Of a stretch of DNA of 64,000 bases, positions 25,000 through 32,744 are shown piece after piece. Below the pieces are notes generated by a model. That model saw only the letters and a program-made list of their open reading frames with translations, did not search any database and was not told the DNA's origin. The stretch comes from Komagataeibacter nataicola. Lineage in GTDB: Bacteria; Pseudomonadota; Alphaproteobacteria; Acetobacterales; Acetobacteraceae. The position numbers and the translations under genes were made by a program. The stretch's first letter is position 1. Each line of letters begins with the position of its first letter. Where the stretch lies: the NCBI RefSeq assembly GCF_003207795.1, contig NZ_NIRT01000002.1:1-64000 (forward strand), read 5' to 3'.

Positions 25000-25988
25000 A
25001 CGGGGGGGATAATCAGCCCCGAGGCCTCCATCCGCGCCCGCGTGGCGGCAATGCCCTGCGTTACCGCAAGGGCTGCCGCCAGCGCCCGGCGGCCTGCCGC
25101 GCCATCAACCAGCACTTTCGCGCCATCAAGGCAGGCGGCGGCAAAGGCCGCATGTTCGGCGGCCAGCGTGTCATGGTCGCGCCATGTGACCGATTCGCGG
25201 CGGAAACCGCCGGTGCCCGGCAGCGGCAGGCCCCGCTCGCGCCCGATCATGGTCAGCTCGCGCTTCATGAAATCGGCGGAGAGATAACCCTCCTGCGAGA
25301 ACACGCGCATGCGCCGCTCGGTCTTGAGCGAGATACGGCTGGCAGCAATCGTGGCAACGCAGCCATTTTCAAAACGCACGCGGGCATTGGCGATATCCTC
25401 AAACGGGGAACTCACCGCCGCCCCCAGCGCATCCACGCTCTCGATCGGGCTATCAACAATGGCAAGCACCAGGTCGAGGTCATGGATCATGAGGTCAAGA
25501 ATGACCGATACATCCGTGCCGCGCGGCTTGTAGGGCGCGATGCGGGTCGCCTCGATATAGAGCGGACGGGTGATGCGCTCGGTAATGGCCCGGTGCTCGG
25601 CGGAATAACGCAGCAGATGGCCGACCTGAAGCACCACGCCGTGCTTTTGCGCCAGGGCCATCAGCTCATCGGCCTGCTCCAGCGTCGCGGCCATGGGTTT
25701 TTCCACCAGCACATGCCTGTTCGCCGCGAGTGCCTCACGGGCAAGGTCGAAATGATATTCCGCCGGCGCCGCCACGATGATCGCATCGGAACGGGCCAGC
25801 AGGTCGGGGTAGGACAGCACCGGCACGCCACCGGCCTCATCGGCCACCTTGCGCGCCCGCGCGGCATCGGGGTCATGGATGCCCACAAGCGCCTCCCGCG
25901 CGCCAGACAGCACCTTGAGCGCGTGAAAGCGGCCGAAATGCCCCGCCCCCACAATGCCGATGCGTAACCGCCGTGCTGCGTGCACCAT
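24987..25988 (-). CDS. Gfo/Idh/MocA dehydrogenase, GnnA-like
   Basis: A 333-residue NAD(P)-dependent dehydrogenase: N-terminal Rossmann fold with IGIVGAGHFGRFHALKV, the EKPMA motif with the catalytic Lys (LVEKPMAATLEQADEL), and a C-terminal domain with PRGTDVSVILDLMIHDLD. This last motif plus DIANARVRFENGCVATIAASRIS closely resembles GnnA, which oxidises UDP-GlcNAc at C3 for 2,3-diaminoglucose lipid A; that role would be an inference. The frame is open a further 567 codons upstream, but the family starts at the ATG at 25988, which has a GGAAGG ribosome site. Confidence 0.85.
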   Translation of the reverse strand: MVHAARRLRIGIVGAGHFGRFHALKVLSGAREALVGIHDPDAARARKVADEAGGVPVLSYPDLLARSDAIIVAAPAEYHFDLAREALAANRHVLVEKPMAATLEQADELMALAQKHGVVLQVGHLLRYSAEHRAITERITRPLYIEATRIAPYKPRGTDVSVILDLMIHDLDLVLAIVDSPIESVDALGAAVSSPFEDIANARVRFENGCVATIAASRISLKTERRMRVFSQEGYLSADFMKRELTMIGRERGLPLPGTGGFRRESVTWRDHDTLAAEHAAFAAACLDGAKVLVDGAAGRRALAAALAVTQGIAATRARMEASGLIIPPVQED

Positions 25989-26294
25989 ATCCTGCCTTCC
26001 CTTCGTGCCGTTCTTCGCGGCCATTTCAAAAGCGGGCCCGTGCCACAACACCTTTGAACCAGCCCCGTGCCGGAGTAGCAGCCAGCACGCCGGTCGCACA
26101 GCCCCCGGCATGCCTGCCTGCCACGCGCCAATGCGGCAAAACGGCAACGCCGGGCAGGCGCTCCGCGTATCAGCGGTTGCATCATCGGGCGTGGAGCGGC
26201 ATGTTCCCGCACTGATTTTACGTGCACACGACACATTGACCATGCCGGGCAAGGGAACCGGCTCAGCCGGGCGCAGGGAGCTTTCCATCAAGTC
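25989..26294. other. Divergent intergenic region
   Basis: These 306 bases separate the leftward dehydrogenase from secD. They must hold both promoters, but I see no convincing -35/-10 pair, hairpin or small ORF. No yajC gene, the usual companion of secDF, is present here. Confidence 0.5.
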
Positions 26295-27845
26295 ATGATG
26301 TATTACAGTCGGCTCAGAATGGCTTCGGTCATTGGCGTATGTCTGATCGGGCTGGCGCTGTGCCTGCCCAATTTCATCCGCCAGCCCAGCCCCTCCCTGC
26401 CATGGCGCCAGATCCATCTGGGCCTTGACCTGCGTGGCGGCTCGTACCTGCTGCTGCAGGTGGACATGGCCAGCGTTACCGCCGACAGGCTGCGCGGCCT
26501 GCAGGATGAAACACGCCAGACCCTGCTCAAGGCCGGGCTGGGTTACCGCAACCTTGCCACCGGCGCCCATGAGGTGACATTTACGCCCCGCACGCCGGAT
26601 GAAACGCAGCCCGACCTCAAGGCGCTGCGCGCCATGCCGATGAACGCGCCGGGCGAGTTTGAGGTAAAACAGGGCGAAAATGGCCAGATCGCCATCACGC
26701 TCTCGGCCGATGCCGCCCGCCAGCGCGCCTATGATGCAGTGACCCAGTCCATCGAGATCGTGCGCCGCCGCATTGACGCCACCGGCGCCATCGACCCCGA
26801 GATCACCCGCCAGGGCGAGGACCGTATCATTGTGGAGCTGCCGGGCATCAGCGACCCCGAGCGGGTGAAGAACCTGCTCGGCACCACGGCGAAGATGACC
26901 TTCCACCTTGTGGCCGATTCCGCCATTGGCTCCGCCGTGCCGCCAGCAGGGGTGGAAATGCTGCCCATGAGCAGCGGACAGGGCACGCTGCCGGTGTTCT
27001 CGCACGTGGACGTGGATGGCGCCGACCTGACCAATGCCAGCGCCTCGATCGACCAGCAGAGCGGCGAGTGGGCGGTGAACTTCACCTTCGATTCGACCGG
27101 CGCGCAGGAATTTGGCGACGTGACCCGCACAAATGTGGGCAAGCGCTTCGCCATCGTGCTCGATAACAAGGTGATCGAGGCCCCGGTCATCCGCACCGCC
27201 ATTACCGGCGGCAACGGGCAGATCACCGGGGGCTTTTCCGCCCAGCAGGCCACGGACATCGCCCTGCTGCTGCGCGCGGGCGCACTGCCCGCACCGCTCA
27301 ACGTCATCGAGCAGCGCTCCATCGGCCCGTCGCTCGGTGCGGATTCGATCCGCGCCGGCGGCTACAGCCTGGCTGCGGGTTTCGTGCTCGTGATCGCGTT
27401 CATGGCGCTGTTCTATGGCCGCTTCGGCTGGTACGCCAACATTGCGCTGCTGGCCAACCTGGTGCTGATGACCGCCATCCTCTCGCTGTTCGAGGCCACG
27501 CTGACCCTGCCGGGCATGGCGGGCATGCTGCTGACTTTGGGCATGGCGGTGGATGCCAACATCCTGATCAACGAGCGCATCCGTGAGGAAGTAGCCCGTG
27601 GCCGCAGCGCGCTGCAGGCCATGCAGGCAGGCTTCGAGCGCGCGACCGCCACCATCGTGGACAGTAACGCAACCGCCCTGCTGGCGCATGTGATGCTGTT
27701 TGTTTTTGGAACCGGGCCGGTGCGCGGCTTCGCGCTCACCATCACGATCGGTATCGTGACGACCCTGTTTACCACCCTTCTCCTCTCAAGGATGCTGATG
27801 GTGCGCTGGTATGCCCGCACGCGCCCCAGCACCCTGCCGGTCTGA
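26295..27845 (+). CDS. secD: Protein translocase subunit SecD
   Basis: SecD works with SecF to use the proton gradient to pull exported proteins out of the SecYEG channel. The 516-residue protein has an N-terminal membrane helix (about residues 10-27), the conserved LGLDLRGGSYLLLQVD, a large periplasmic P1 region (about 50-340) with GAIDPEITRQGEDRIIVELPG, then five helices with GAPLP-like GALPAPLNVIEQRSIGPSLG, MALFYGRFGWYANIALLANL, TLPGMAGMLLTLGMAVDANILI and NERIREE. It is followed after 10 bp by secF. Confidence 0.96.
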   Translation: MMYYSRLRMASVIGVCLIGLALCLPNFIRQPSPSLPWRQIHLGLDLRGGSYLLLQVDMASVTADRLRGLQDETRQTLLKAGLGYRNLATGAHEVTFTPRTPDETQPDLKALRAMPMNAPGEFEVKQGENGQIAITLSADAARQRAYDAVTQSIEIVRRRIDATGAIDPEITRQGEDRIIVELPGISDPERVKNLLGTTAKMTFHLVADSAIGSAVPPAGVEMLPMSSGQGTLPVFSHVDVDGADLTNASASIDQQSGEWAVNFTFDSTGAQEFGDVTRTNVGKRFAIVLDNKVIEAPVIRTAITGGNGQITGGFSAQQATDIALLLRAGALPAPLNVIEQRSIGPSLGADSIRAGGYSLAAGFVLVIAFMALFYGRFGWYANIALLANLVLMTAILSLFEATLTLPGMAGMLLTLGMAVDANILINERIREEVARGRSALQAMQAGFERATATIVDSNATALLAHVMLFVFGTGPVRGFALTITIGIVTTLFTTLLLSRMLMVRWYARTRPSTLPV

Positions 27846-27855
27846 GGCGCGCCGA

Positions 27856-28809
27856 ATGATGTTTGATCGTCCCCTCCTTCGGTTCGTGCCGCGTGGCACG
27901 AAAATCAACTTCATGCGCGGGCGCTTCATCGGGCTGGCCACGTCCGCCGTGCTGTCCATCGCCTCGCTGATCCTGTTCTTTCACCCCGGCCTGACGCTGG
28001 GGCTGGATTTCCGCGGTGGCATCGTGGTCGAGGCCCGCACGCAGGGGCCGGCTGATTTCAACGTCATCCGCGCGGCCCTTGCGAGCGAGCATGTCTCGGC
28101 TGCGGGCGTGCAGTCCTTTGGCGGGCCGGATGACGTGCTGATCCGCCTCGACACCCCGCCCGACAGCGAGCCCGACCACGAGGCCCGCACGCAGGCCATG
28201 GTCGACTCCGTGCGCCATGCCATCGCCACCCTGCCCGGCGCGCAGGTGCTGCGGGCGGATGCGGTGGGGGCTTCGGTTTCGAAGGAACTGTTCCGCAACG
28301 GCATGCTGGCGCTGGGCATCAGCCTGCTGATGATCCTGGCCTATATCTGGTTCCGTTTTGAGTGGGAGTTTGCGGTCAGCGCGGTGGTGACGCTGGTGCT
28401 GGACCTGACCAAGGCCATCGGCTTTCTGGTCATTACGCATTTCGAATTCGATCTGGTGATGGTGGCCGCCATCCTGACCATTCTGGGCTATTCCACCAAC
28501 GACAAGGTGGTGGTGTATGACCGCGTGCGCGAGAACCTGCGCAAATACCGCACCATGCCGCTGGCCGAACTGATCGACCTGTCGATCAACGAGACGCTGA
28601 GCCGCACGCTGGGCACATCGTGCACCGTGTTCCTCGCCGCCTTGCCGCTGGCGCTGTTTGGCGGGGCCAGCCTGTCCGGCTTTGCGTGGGTGATGCTGTT
28701 CGGAATCGTGGTGGGCACGTCGTCATCCATCTTCATCGCGGCACCGCTGCTGCTGCTGATGGGCGAGAAGCGCCTGCGGCGTGATGCACGGCCGCCCACG
28801 CGCCCCTGA
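27856..28809 (+). CDS. secF: Protein translocase subunit SecF
   Basis: The 317-residue partner of SecD. It has the LGLDFRGGIVVEA motif after the first membrane helix (about residues 20-45), a short periplasmic domain, then five helices including ILAYIWFRFEWEFAVSAVV, FEFDLVMVAAILTILGYSTNDKVVVYDRVRENLRK (the SecF signature) and TLSRTLGTSCTVFLAALPLALFGG. The ATG at 27856 (followed by a second ATG) gives a normal N-terminus. secDF is ended by the element at 28820-28869. Confidence 0.95.
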   Translation: MMFDRPLLRFVPRGTKINFMRGRFIGLATSAVLSIASLILFFHPGLTLGLDFRGGIVVEARTQGPADFNVIRAALASEHVSAAGVQSFGGPDDVLIRLDTPPDSEPDHEARTQAMVDSVRHAIATLPGAQVLRADAVGASVSKELFRNGMLALGISLLMILAYIWFRFEWEFAVSAVVTLVLDLTKAIGFLVITHFEFDLVMVAAILTILGYSTNDKVVVYDRVRENLRKYRTMPLAELIDLSINETLSRTLGTSCTVFLAALPLALFGGASLSGFAWVMLFGIVVGTSSSIFIAAPLLLLMGEKRLRRDARPPTRP

Positions 28810-28819
28810 GCGCATGCTG

Positions 28820-28869
28820 AAAAGTTTTGGGTGACGCCTTTTTGTAAAAAGACTTCACCACAAACTTTT
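28820..28869. repeat. Dispersed palindromic element after secF
   Basis: AAAAGTTTTGGGTGACGCCTTTTTG followed by TAAAAAGACTTCACCACAAACTTTT forms an imperfect inverted repeat between the convergent secF and lipoprotein genes. The outer arms (AAAAGTTTTGGGTG and CACCACAAACTTTT) are shared with the other copies. It probably works as a two-way terminator. Confidence 0.7.
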
Positions 28870-28876
28870 CTCAAAA

Positions 28877-29329
28877 TTATCTGGGGGCAGGTCCGGCCGG
28901 GGGTGGCGCGACCTGCCCTTTTGCATTGACGGGCATGGGGGGCGCGCCGGGAATGCACCGCGGGGGCGCCATGCCATGCAGCGTGGACGGGTCGGTCTGG
29001 TTGGTGCAGGCCACCATCAGCGCCACGGCCTGCCGACCATCGCGGCGCGCGCGACCCGAAGGCTTCTGCAGCATGGTCATGATCGTGTGCTTGCCGTATT
29101 TGAGCGAGGTCGCCATGTCATACACCTGCTGGCCCGACAGCCCGCCATCCTGCAGGCGGCTGACAAGCCCGCCCTCGGCCATGAAATAGGTCGAGACCAG
29201 CAGGTAATCCTGTGCCGGGCCAGGCAGGCGCGCCATGTCCAGGCGCTGCGGGCCATGGCAGCCCGCAAGCAGGCTGGCTGCGGCCACAAGCAGCATGCCG
29301 GAACGGACATGTCGTCGGATATCAATCAT
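28877..29329 (-). CDS. Putative lipoprotein of unknown function
   Basis: The 150-residue product begins with a basic segment, a hydrophobic core and the lipobox LAGC (Cys24), so it should be lipid-anchored. The mature part has a helical region (DYLLVSTYFMAEGGLVSRLQDGGLSGQQVYDMATSLKYGKHTIM) and ends in a Pro-rich tail (APPMPVN...APPPAGPAPR), which suggests an extended periplasmic end. Two further Cys occur (ACTNQT, PRCIPG). I do not recognise the family. The gene is single and convergent with secF. Confidence 0.75.
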   Translation of the reverse strand: MIDIRRHVRSGMLLVAAASLLAGCHGPQRLDMARLPGPAQDYLLVSTYFMAEGGLVSRLQDGGLSGQQVYDMATSLKYGKHTIMTMLQKPSGRARRDGRQAVALMVACTNQTDPSTLHGMAPPRCIPGAPPMPVNAKGQVAPPPAGPAPR

Positions 29330-29504
29330 GTAGCGCCAACCCTGTAACGGCTGTGAAAACTCTCATGCGGAACGCATGTCCCGCGCCGTGGCCAGGCCAG
29401 GCGGGCGGGTTGCGGCCATCGGGTTACACAAACACCGCATCCGATCAACCCGCGCCTGCGATAGTGGGCACGCGGGCCATCGGGCACAAGGGCGCAGGCG
29501 GACA

Positions 29505-29540
29505 CAAAAAAAACGGGCACCCACGCCGGGGTGCCCGTTC
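29505..29540 (-). terminator. Terminator of mscL
   Basis: On the minus strand AACGGGCACCCC and GGGTGCCCGTT (29539-29528 with 29522-29512) form a strong stem followed by a run of eight T (29513-29506), 25 bp after the mscL stop. Confidence 0.88.
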
Positions 29541-29564
29541 TTACGCCGCGTCCGGAGTGTGCGT

Positions 29565-30074
29565 TCAGGCCTTGGGGGCCTCGCCCTTCTGGGCGGCTTC
29601 GGTCTTGAGCACGTCGAGAATGTCCTGCAGCAGCAGTTCGCTGCGCGGGGGCGCGGGCGGGGTTGCCGGCTTCTCGGCTTCTTTCTTCGCGGTCAGGCGG
29701 TTGATGACCTTGACCACCCAGAAAATCACGAAGCCGATGATAACGAACTGGATCACGGCGTTGAGGAACAGACCCACGTTCAGCGTAACGGCGCCTGCCT
29801 TCTGGGCATCGGCCAGCGTGGCCAGATGCGGGCCGCGCAGGGTGATGAACAGGTTGGTGAAGTCGATGCCGCCAATGAGCAGGCCAAGGATGGGGGTGAA
29901 GATATCCTTCACCAGGCTGTTCACGATGGCCGTGAAAGCCGCGCCGACGATAACACCGACAGCGAGGTCAACCACGTTGCCACGCATGAGGAAGTTACGG
30001 AATTCGCCCAGCCAGCCGGGTACATGAATATCCTTGACGTGCAGTTCAGGCACGTGATCCGGCAGTTTTGCCAT
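29565..30074 (-). CDS. mscL: Large-conductance mechanosensitive channel
   Basis: MscL opens under membrane tension to release solutes during hypo-osmotic shock. The 169-residue subunit has the family core: FRNFLMRGNVVDLAVGVIVGAAFTAIVNSLVKDIFTPILG as the first helix with the Gly-rich gate, a periplasmic loop, and the second helix FLNAVIQFVIIGFVIFWVVKVINRL, followed by a cytoplasmic helix (PPRSELLLQDILDVLK). It is longer than the E. coli protein by an N-terminal extension of about 20 residues and a Lys/Ala/Pro-rich linker. Confidence 0.95.
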   Translation of the reverse strand: MAKLPDHVPELHVKDIHVPGWLGEFRNFLMRGNVVDLAVGVIVGAAFTAIVNSLVKDIFTPILGLLIGGIDFTNLFITLRGPHLATLADAQKAGAVTLNVGLFLNAVIQFVIIGFVIFWVVKVINRLTAKKEAEKPATPPAPPRSELLLQDILDVLKTEAAQKGEAPKA

Positions 30075-30235
30075 TAACGCCTATCCTTTATTTCTTTGAA
30101 GATATTCACTCCTAGCAACATCGGGCGCGCGTGACGACTGCATCAATGCCGCTTTTTTGCCATTCCGCTCCCCTGATGCAACGCGGTAACACTCCATCTG
30201 CCTGCGGCGGGCGCGGGTTTTCTTGCCATCGGGTG

Positions 30236-30265
30236 TTGATCTCGGGCATCCATCTCGTCTATAGG
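30236..30265 (+). promoter_or_regulatory. Likely housekeeping promoter of rpmE
   Basis: TTGATC (30236-30241), 18 bases, TATAGG (30260-30265) resembles a housekeeping promoter, about 58 bp before the rpmE start. It is the best pair in the 249 bp between mscL and rpmE, but the match is only moderate. Confidence 0.4.
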
Positions 30266-30323
30266 CCTGCCGAACATACGCCCCCGGTCGGCATCGGTGG
30301 GCCCAGCGCGAAAGTTGTTTGAA

Positions 30324-30554
30324 ATGAAATCCGGCATCCACCCCGACTACCACGAAATCAATGTCATCATGACCGATGGCACCGAGTACAAGACCCGCTC
30401 CTGCTACGGCAAGCCGGGCGACACGCTCCGCCTCGACATCGACACCAAGTCCCACCCGGCGTGGACCGGCGTGCAGCGCATGATGGACACCGGGGGCCAG
30501 GTCGCCAAGTTCAACAAGAAGTTCGGCGCGCTCGGCCAGCGCAAGAAGGGCTGA
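30324..30554 (+). CDS. rpmE: 50S ribosomal protein L31
   Basis: The 76-residue protein starts [19 protein letters not shown] and ends [15 protein letters not shown], clearly L31. It lacks the Cys pairs of the zinc-binding form (only one Cys, in TRSCYG), so it is the zinc-independent type. The frame is open 9 codons upstream, but L31 homology starts at the ATG at 30324. It is a single-gene unit; the stem AATGCCCGG/CCGGGCATT (30595-30603 with 30620-30628) after it may end its transcript. Confidence 0.95.
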   Translation: MKSGIHPDYHEINVIMTDGTEYKTRSCYGKPGDTLRLDIDTKSHPAWTGVQRMMDTGGQVAKFNKKFGALGQRKKG

Positions 30555-30604
30555 TTACCCTCACCTCCACCGAACACACACTGCGGTTACCGGCAATGCC
30601 CGGT

Positions 30605-30633
30605 CCCTTGAACGGGGGGCCGGGCATTCCCAT
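30605..30633 (+). promoter_or_regulatory. RpoH (heat-shock sigma) promoter
   Basis: CCCTTGAA (30605-30612), 15 bases, TCCCAT (30628-30633) matches the heat-shock consensus CCCTTGAA-N13-15-CCCCAT closely. It predicts a start near 30640 and a leader of about 100 nt before hsp20. It overlaps the stem that may terminate rpmE. Confidence 0.7.
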
Positions 30634-30640
30634 GTCTGGA

Positions 30641-30740
30641 CTATGCGAACGCCCGAGCGGGTTCGCATAATCCCTACAGCGCGGCTCGCTCGAGCGAGGA
30701 GCCGCCCACCCGCAGACCTTGCTTCATGGAGGTTTTGAAA
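30641..30740 (+). promoter_or_regulatory. ROSE-like RNA thermometer in the hsp20 leader
   Basis: The leader folds into successive hairpins: TATGCGAAC/GTTCGCATA (30642-30650 with 30661-30669), GCGGCTC/GAGCCGC (30681-30687 with 30699-30705), and a last hairpin in which TTGCT (30719-30723) faces the ribosome site GGAGG (30728-30732). TTGCTTCATGGAGG is the hallmark of ROSE elements, in which a short, imperfectly paired stem hides the Shine-Dalgarno until heat melts it. The ATG follows 8 nt later. Confidence 0.8.
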
Positions 30741-31253
30741 ATGGCTTATGATTTCGCACCGCTGTTTCGCAGCGCGATCGGGTTTGACCGGCTGGCCCAG
30801 CTTGTCGATACGGCGGCCCAGAATCCGGTCAGCCCGTCCTACCCACCCTATAACATCGAAAAACTGTCCGATGCCCGCTACGTCCTGACCATGGCGGTGG
30901 CAGGGTTCGGCCCCGATGACATCGAGCTGACCGTGCAGGACAACACGCTGATCGTGGCTGGCCGCGTGGCGGAAAACACGCAGGACCGCGAGATGCTCCA
31001 TCGTGGCATCGCCACCCGCGCGTTCGAACGCCGCTTTGTGCTCGCTGACCATGTAGTCGTGGAAAAAGCGGACATGACCAACGGCCTGCTGCGCATTGCC
31101 GTGCGCCAGATCGTGCCCGAGGCGCTCAAGCCGCGCCGTATTCCCATCTCGTCAGGCCAGGTGATGGGCATGGAGGACGCACAGCCCGCGCCGGACTCCG
31201 TTGCAGCGCCCGCCATGGCGGCGCAGCCCGCCGCCTGTGGCTGCGCCGCCTGA
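30741..31253 (+). CDS. Small heat-shock protein, Hsp20/IbpA type
   Basis: This cytoplasmic holdase binds unfolding proteins during heat stress. The 170-residue protein has an N-terminal segment with LFRSAIGFDRLAQL and YPPYNIEKL, an alpha-crystallin domain (about residues 37-135; YVLTMAVAGFGPDDIELTV, and GIATRAFERRFVLADHVVVEKADMTNGLLRIAV), and an RRIPI sequence giving the I-x-I-like oligomerisation motif. A tail ending CGCAA is unusual and could bind metal or oxidise. The start is set by the GGAGG at 30728-30732; the ATG at 30726 is part of the ROSE hairpin. Confidence 0.93.
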   Translation: MAYDFAPLFRSAIGFDRLAQLVDTAAQNPVSPSYPPYNIEKLSDARYVLTMAVAGFGPDDIELTVQDNTLIVAGRVAENTQDREMLHRGIATRAFERRFVLADHVVVEKADMTNGLLRIAVRQIVPEALKPRRIPISSGQVMGMEDAQPAPDSVAAPAMAAQPAACGCAA

Positions 31254-31272
31254 ACAGGGTCATGGATTATGG

Positions 31273-31300
31273 GGGCGGGCCATCTGGCTCGCCCTTTTTT
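31273..31300 (+). terminator. Terminator of hsp20
   Basis: GGGCGGGCC (31273-31281) pairs with GGCTCGCCC (31286-31294, one G-T pair) around a 4-nt loop, followed by six T (31295-31300). Confidence 0.9.
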
Positions 31301-31515
31301 GCATGGTTGCGGATGCCCGCCCGATTGGCGGCCGTATTTTCAAACTCCGGGCTGATGGATGCGAAACATCCAGCGCGGGCGGATTGAAGCCTTGACCTTT
31401 GGCGCCCTCAACCTTCATATCACTTCCACGAGTGTTTTCCGTTTCTGGCGCGCCAGCAGGTACGCACGGTTCCCGCTTCGGGATGGAACCGTTTCAAACA
31501 CCCTTTCAGGTGCCT

Positions 31516-31533
31516 GCGTGTGGCGCCACACGC
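31516..31533. promoter_or_regulatory. Perfect 18-bp palindrome upstream of trcR
   Basis: GCGTGTGGCGCCACACGC is a perfect dyad 18 bp before the trcR start and just ahead of its AGGA ribosome site. It could be an operator (perhaps autoregulatory) or an RNA stem that controls translation. A second small hairpin (CGGTTCC/GGAACCG) lies about 50 bp upstream. Confidence 0.4.
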
Positions 31534-31551
31534 TGTAGGACCTGAGTGACA

Positions 31552-32139
31552 ATGACTGCCCTGCCCCTGATGCCCAAGGCAACCGCCGTGTGGCTTATTG
31601 AAAAGACGGCACTGACCTTTACCCAGATTGCCGAATTCTGTGGAATGCACCCCCTTGAGGTGCAGGCCATCGCCGATGGCGAAGTGGCGCAGGGAATCGT
31701 GGGCTATGACCCGATTGCCAACCACCAGCTGACCCAGGCGGAAATCGACCGCTGCGAAAAGGACCCTGAGTCGCGCCTCAAGATCCTGCCACCCGCCAAC
31801 CCGATCAACCGCCGCTCGAAGGGCGCGCGTTACACCCCGGTGGCCAAGCGTAACGACCGCCCGGATGCGATTGCGTTCATTCTGCGCAACTTCCCGCAGC
31901 TGTCCGAGCAGCAGACCAGCAAGCTGCTGGGCACCACCAAGGACACGATCGAGAAAGTGCGCAGCAAGCAGCACTGGAACAGCCCCAACATCAAGCCGCG
32001 TGATCCCGTCACGCTGGGCCTGTGCAGCCAGACCGACCTCAATGCCATGGTTGCCGCCGCCAATGAGCGCCTTGCCCGTGAAGGCCAGGCCGTTCCCCCG
32101 CCGCTGGAACTGGACGACGACAGCGAGCACTCACTGTAA
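31552..32139 (+). CDS. trcR: TrcR-type (DUF1013) transcriptional regulator
   Basis: The 195-residue protein belongs to the DUF1013 family, conserved across alphaproteobacteria and linked to the cell-cycle regulator TrcR/GapR-era network. The family hallmarks are LMPKATAVWLIEKTALTFTQIAEFCGMHPLEVQAIADGE at the N-terminus, an IERCEKDP-like DRCEKDPESRLK, and YTPVAKRNDRPDAIAFILRNFPQL with a second helix-turn-helix-like region (TSKLLGTTKDTIEKVRSK). The start is either ATG at 31552 or GTG at 31546; the AGGA is 5 bp before the GTG and 11 before the ATG. It has a terminator-like stem downstream. Confidence 0.9.
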   Translation: MTALPLMPKATAVWLIEKTALTFTQIAEFCGMHPLEVQAIADGEVAQGIVGYDPIANHQLTQAEIDRCEKDPESRLKILPPANPINRRSKGARYTPVAKRNDRPDAIAFILRNFPQLSEQQTSKLLGTTKDTIEKVRSKQHWNSPNIKPRDPVTLGLCSQTDLNAMVAAANERLAREGQAVPPPLELDDDSEHSL

Positions 32140-32145
32140 GCCTGA

Positions 32146-32189
32146 CCGCCCGGCAGCATGACCCGCCGGGCGGAAAGCAGGGCTTTTTT
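32146..32189 (+). terminator. Terminator-like hairpin after trcR
   Basis: CCGCCCGGC (32146-32154) pairs with GCCGGGCGG (32165-32173); a six-T run comes 10 bases later (32184-32189) and overlaps the stop of the convergent DUF465 gene. Plausible terminator, slightly atypical spacing. Confidence 0.5.
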
Positions 32190-32359
32190 CAGCCCAGCCT
32201 GGCCAGTCGCTCGATTTCTTCCTTTACGCGCAGTTTTTCCAGCTTGAGCCGCCTGATCGCGCCCTCGTCGGGCAGCGGCCTGCGGTCTTCATCAAAAATG
32301 CGGGCATCAAGCCGCGCATGGCGAGTTTTGAGGCTGTTGATACGTGCTTCATACGACAT
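32189..32359 (-). CDS. YdcH/DUF465 family small protein (minus-strand copy)
   Basis: A 56-residue protein of the YdcH/DUF465 family, a short helical hairpin. It reads MSYEARINSLKTRHARLDAR, then IFDEDRRPLPDEGAIRRLK and LEKLRVKEEIERLARLG, matching the family's two-helix pattern (helix, P-D turn, KxxKLxLKEEI). An excellent GGAGG ribosome site is 5 bp before the ATG at 32359. Its function is unknown to me. It is divergent from a second member of the same family at 32519. Confidence 0.85.
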   Translation of the reverse strand: MSYEARINSLKTRHARLDARIFDEDRRPLPDEGAIRRLKLEKLRVKEEIERLARLG

Positions 32360-32518
32360 GGAATCCTCCAGCGTCCTTGCTACGACCCGATCAGGCTAGA
32401 CCAGACGCGCAGGCGAATTCCATGCTAAAATTGCAGACCGTGGGCGAAGGCGCGCATTTCGCCTTTTGGCGCGGATATGCTTAGACTAGCGCCCTGCCCA
32501 CCGAACAGATGAGCCGCC

Positions 32519-32719
32519 ATGCTGACAGATCGCGAGACCCTCCTTCGCAAGCTGCATGAACTGCGCAGCGAACATCGTGACCTTGATACGGTCATAAGCC
32601 GCATGGCCCTGCAGATATCGGACCAGTTGCAACTGCAACGGCTGAAAAAGCGCAAACTGCTGCTCAAGGACGAGATCACCTGGCTGGAAAGCCGCCTGAT
32701 CCCCGACAGTATTGCCTGA
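32519..32719 (+). CDS. YdcH/DUF465 family small protein (plus-strand copy)
   Basis: A 66-residue protein of the same YdcH/DUF465 fold as its divergent neighbour: [22 protein letters not shown] then [33 protein letters not shown]465 genes often precede purE in alphaproteobacteria, as here (25 bp before the PurE start). The function is unknown; a cytoplasmic coiled-coil adaptor is a guess. Confidence 0.87.
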   Translation: MLTDRETLLRKLHELRSEHRDLDTVISRMALQISDQLQLQRLKKRKLLLKDEITWLESRLIPDSIA

Positions 32720-32744
32720 CGACCTGACGAGAGTATTTCAAACC

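Noticed and set aside
25989-27689. 567-codon upstream extension of the GnnA-like gene
   Set aside because: It lies fully opposite secD and the intergenic gap, has shadow-type composition, and the enzyme's homology begins at 25988.
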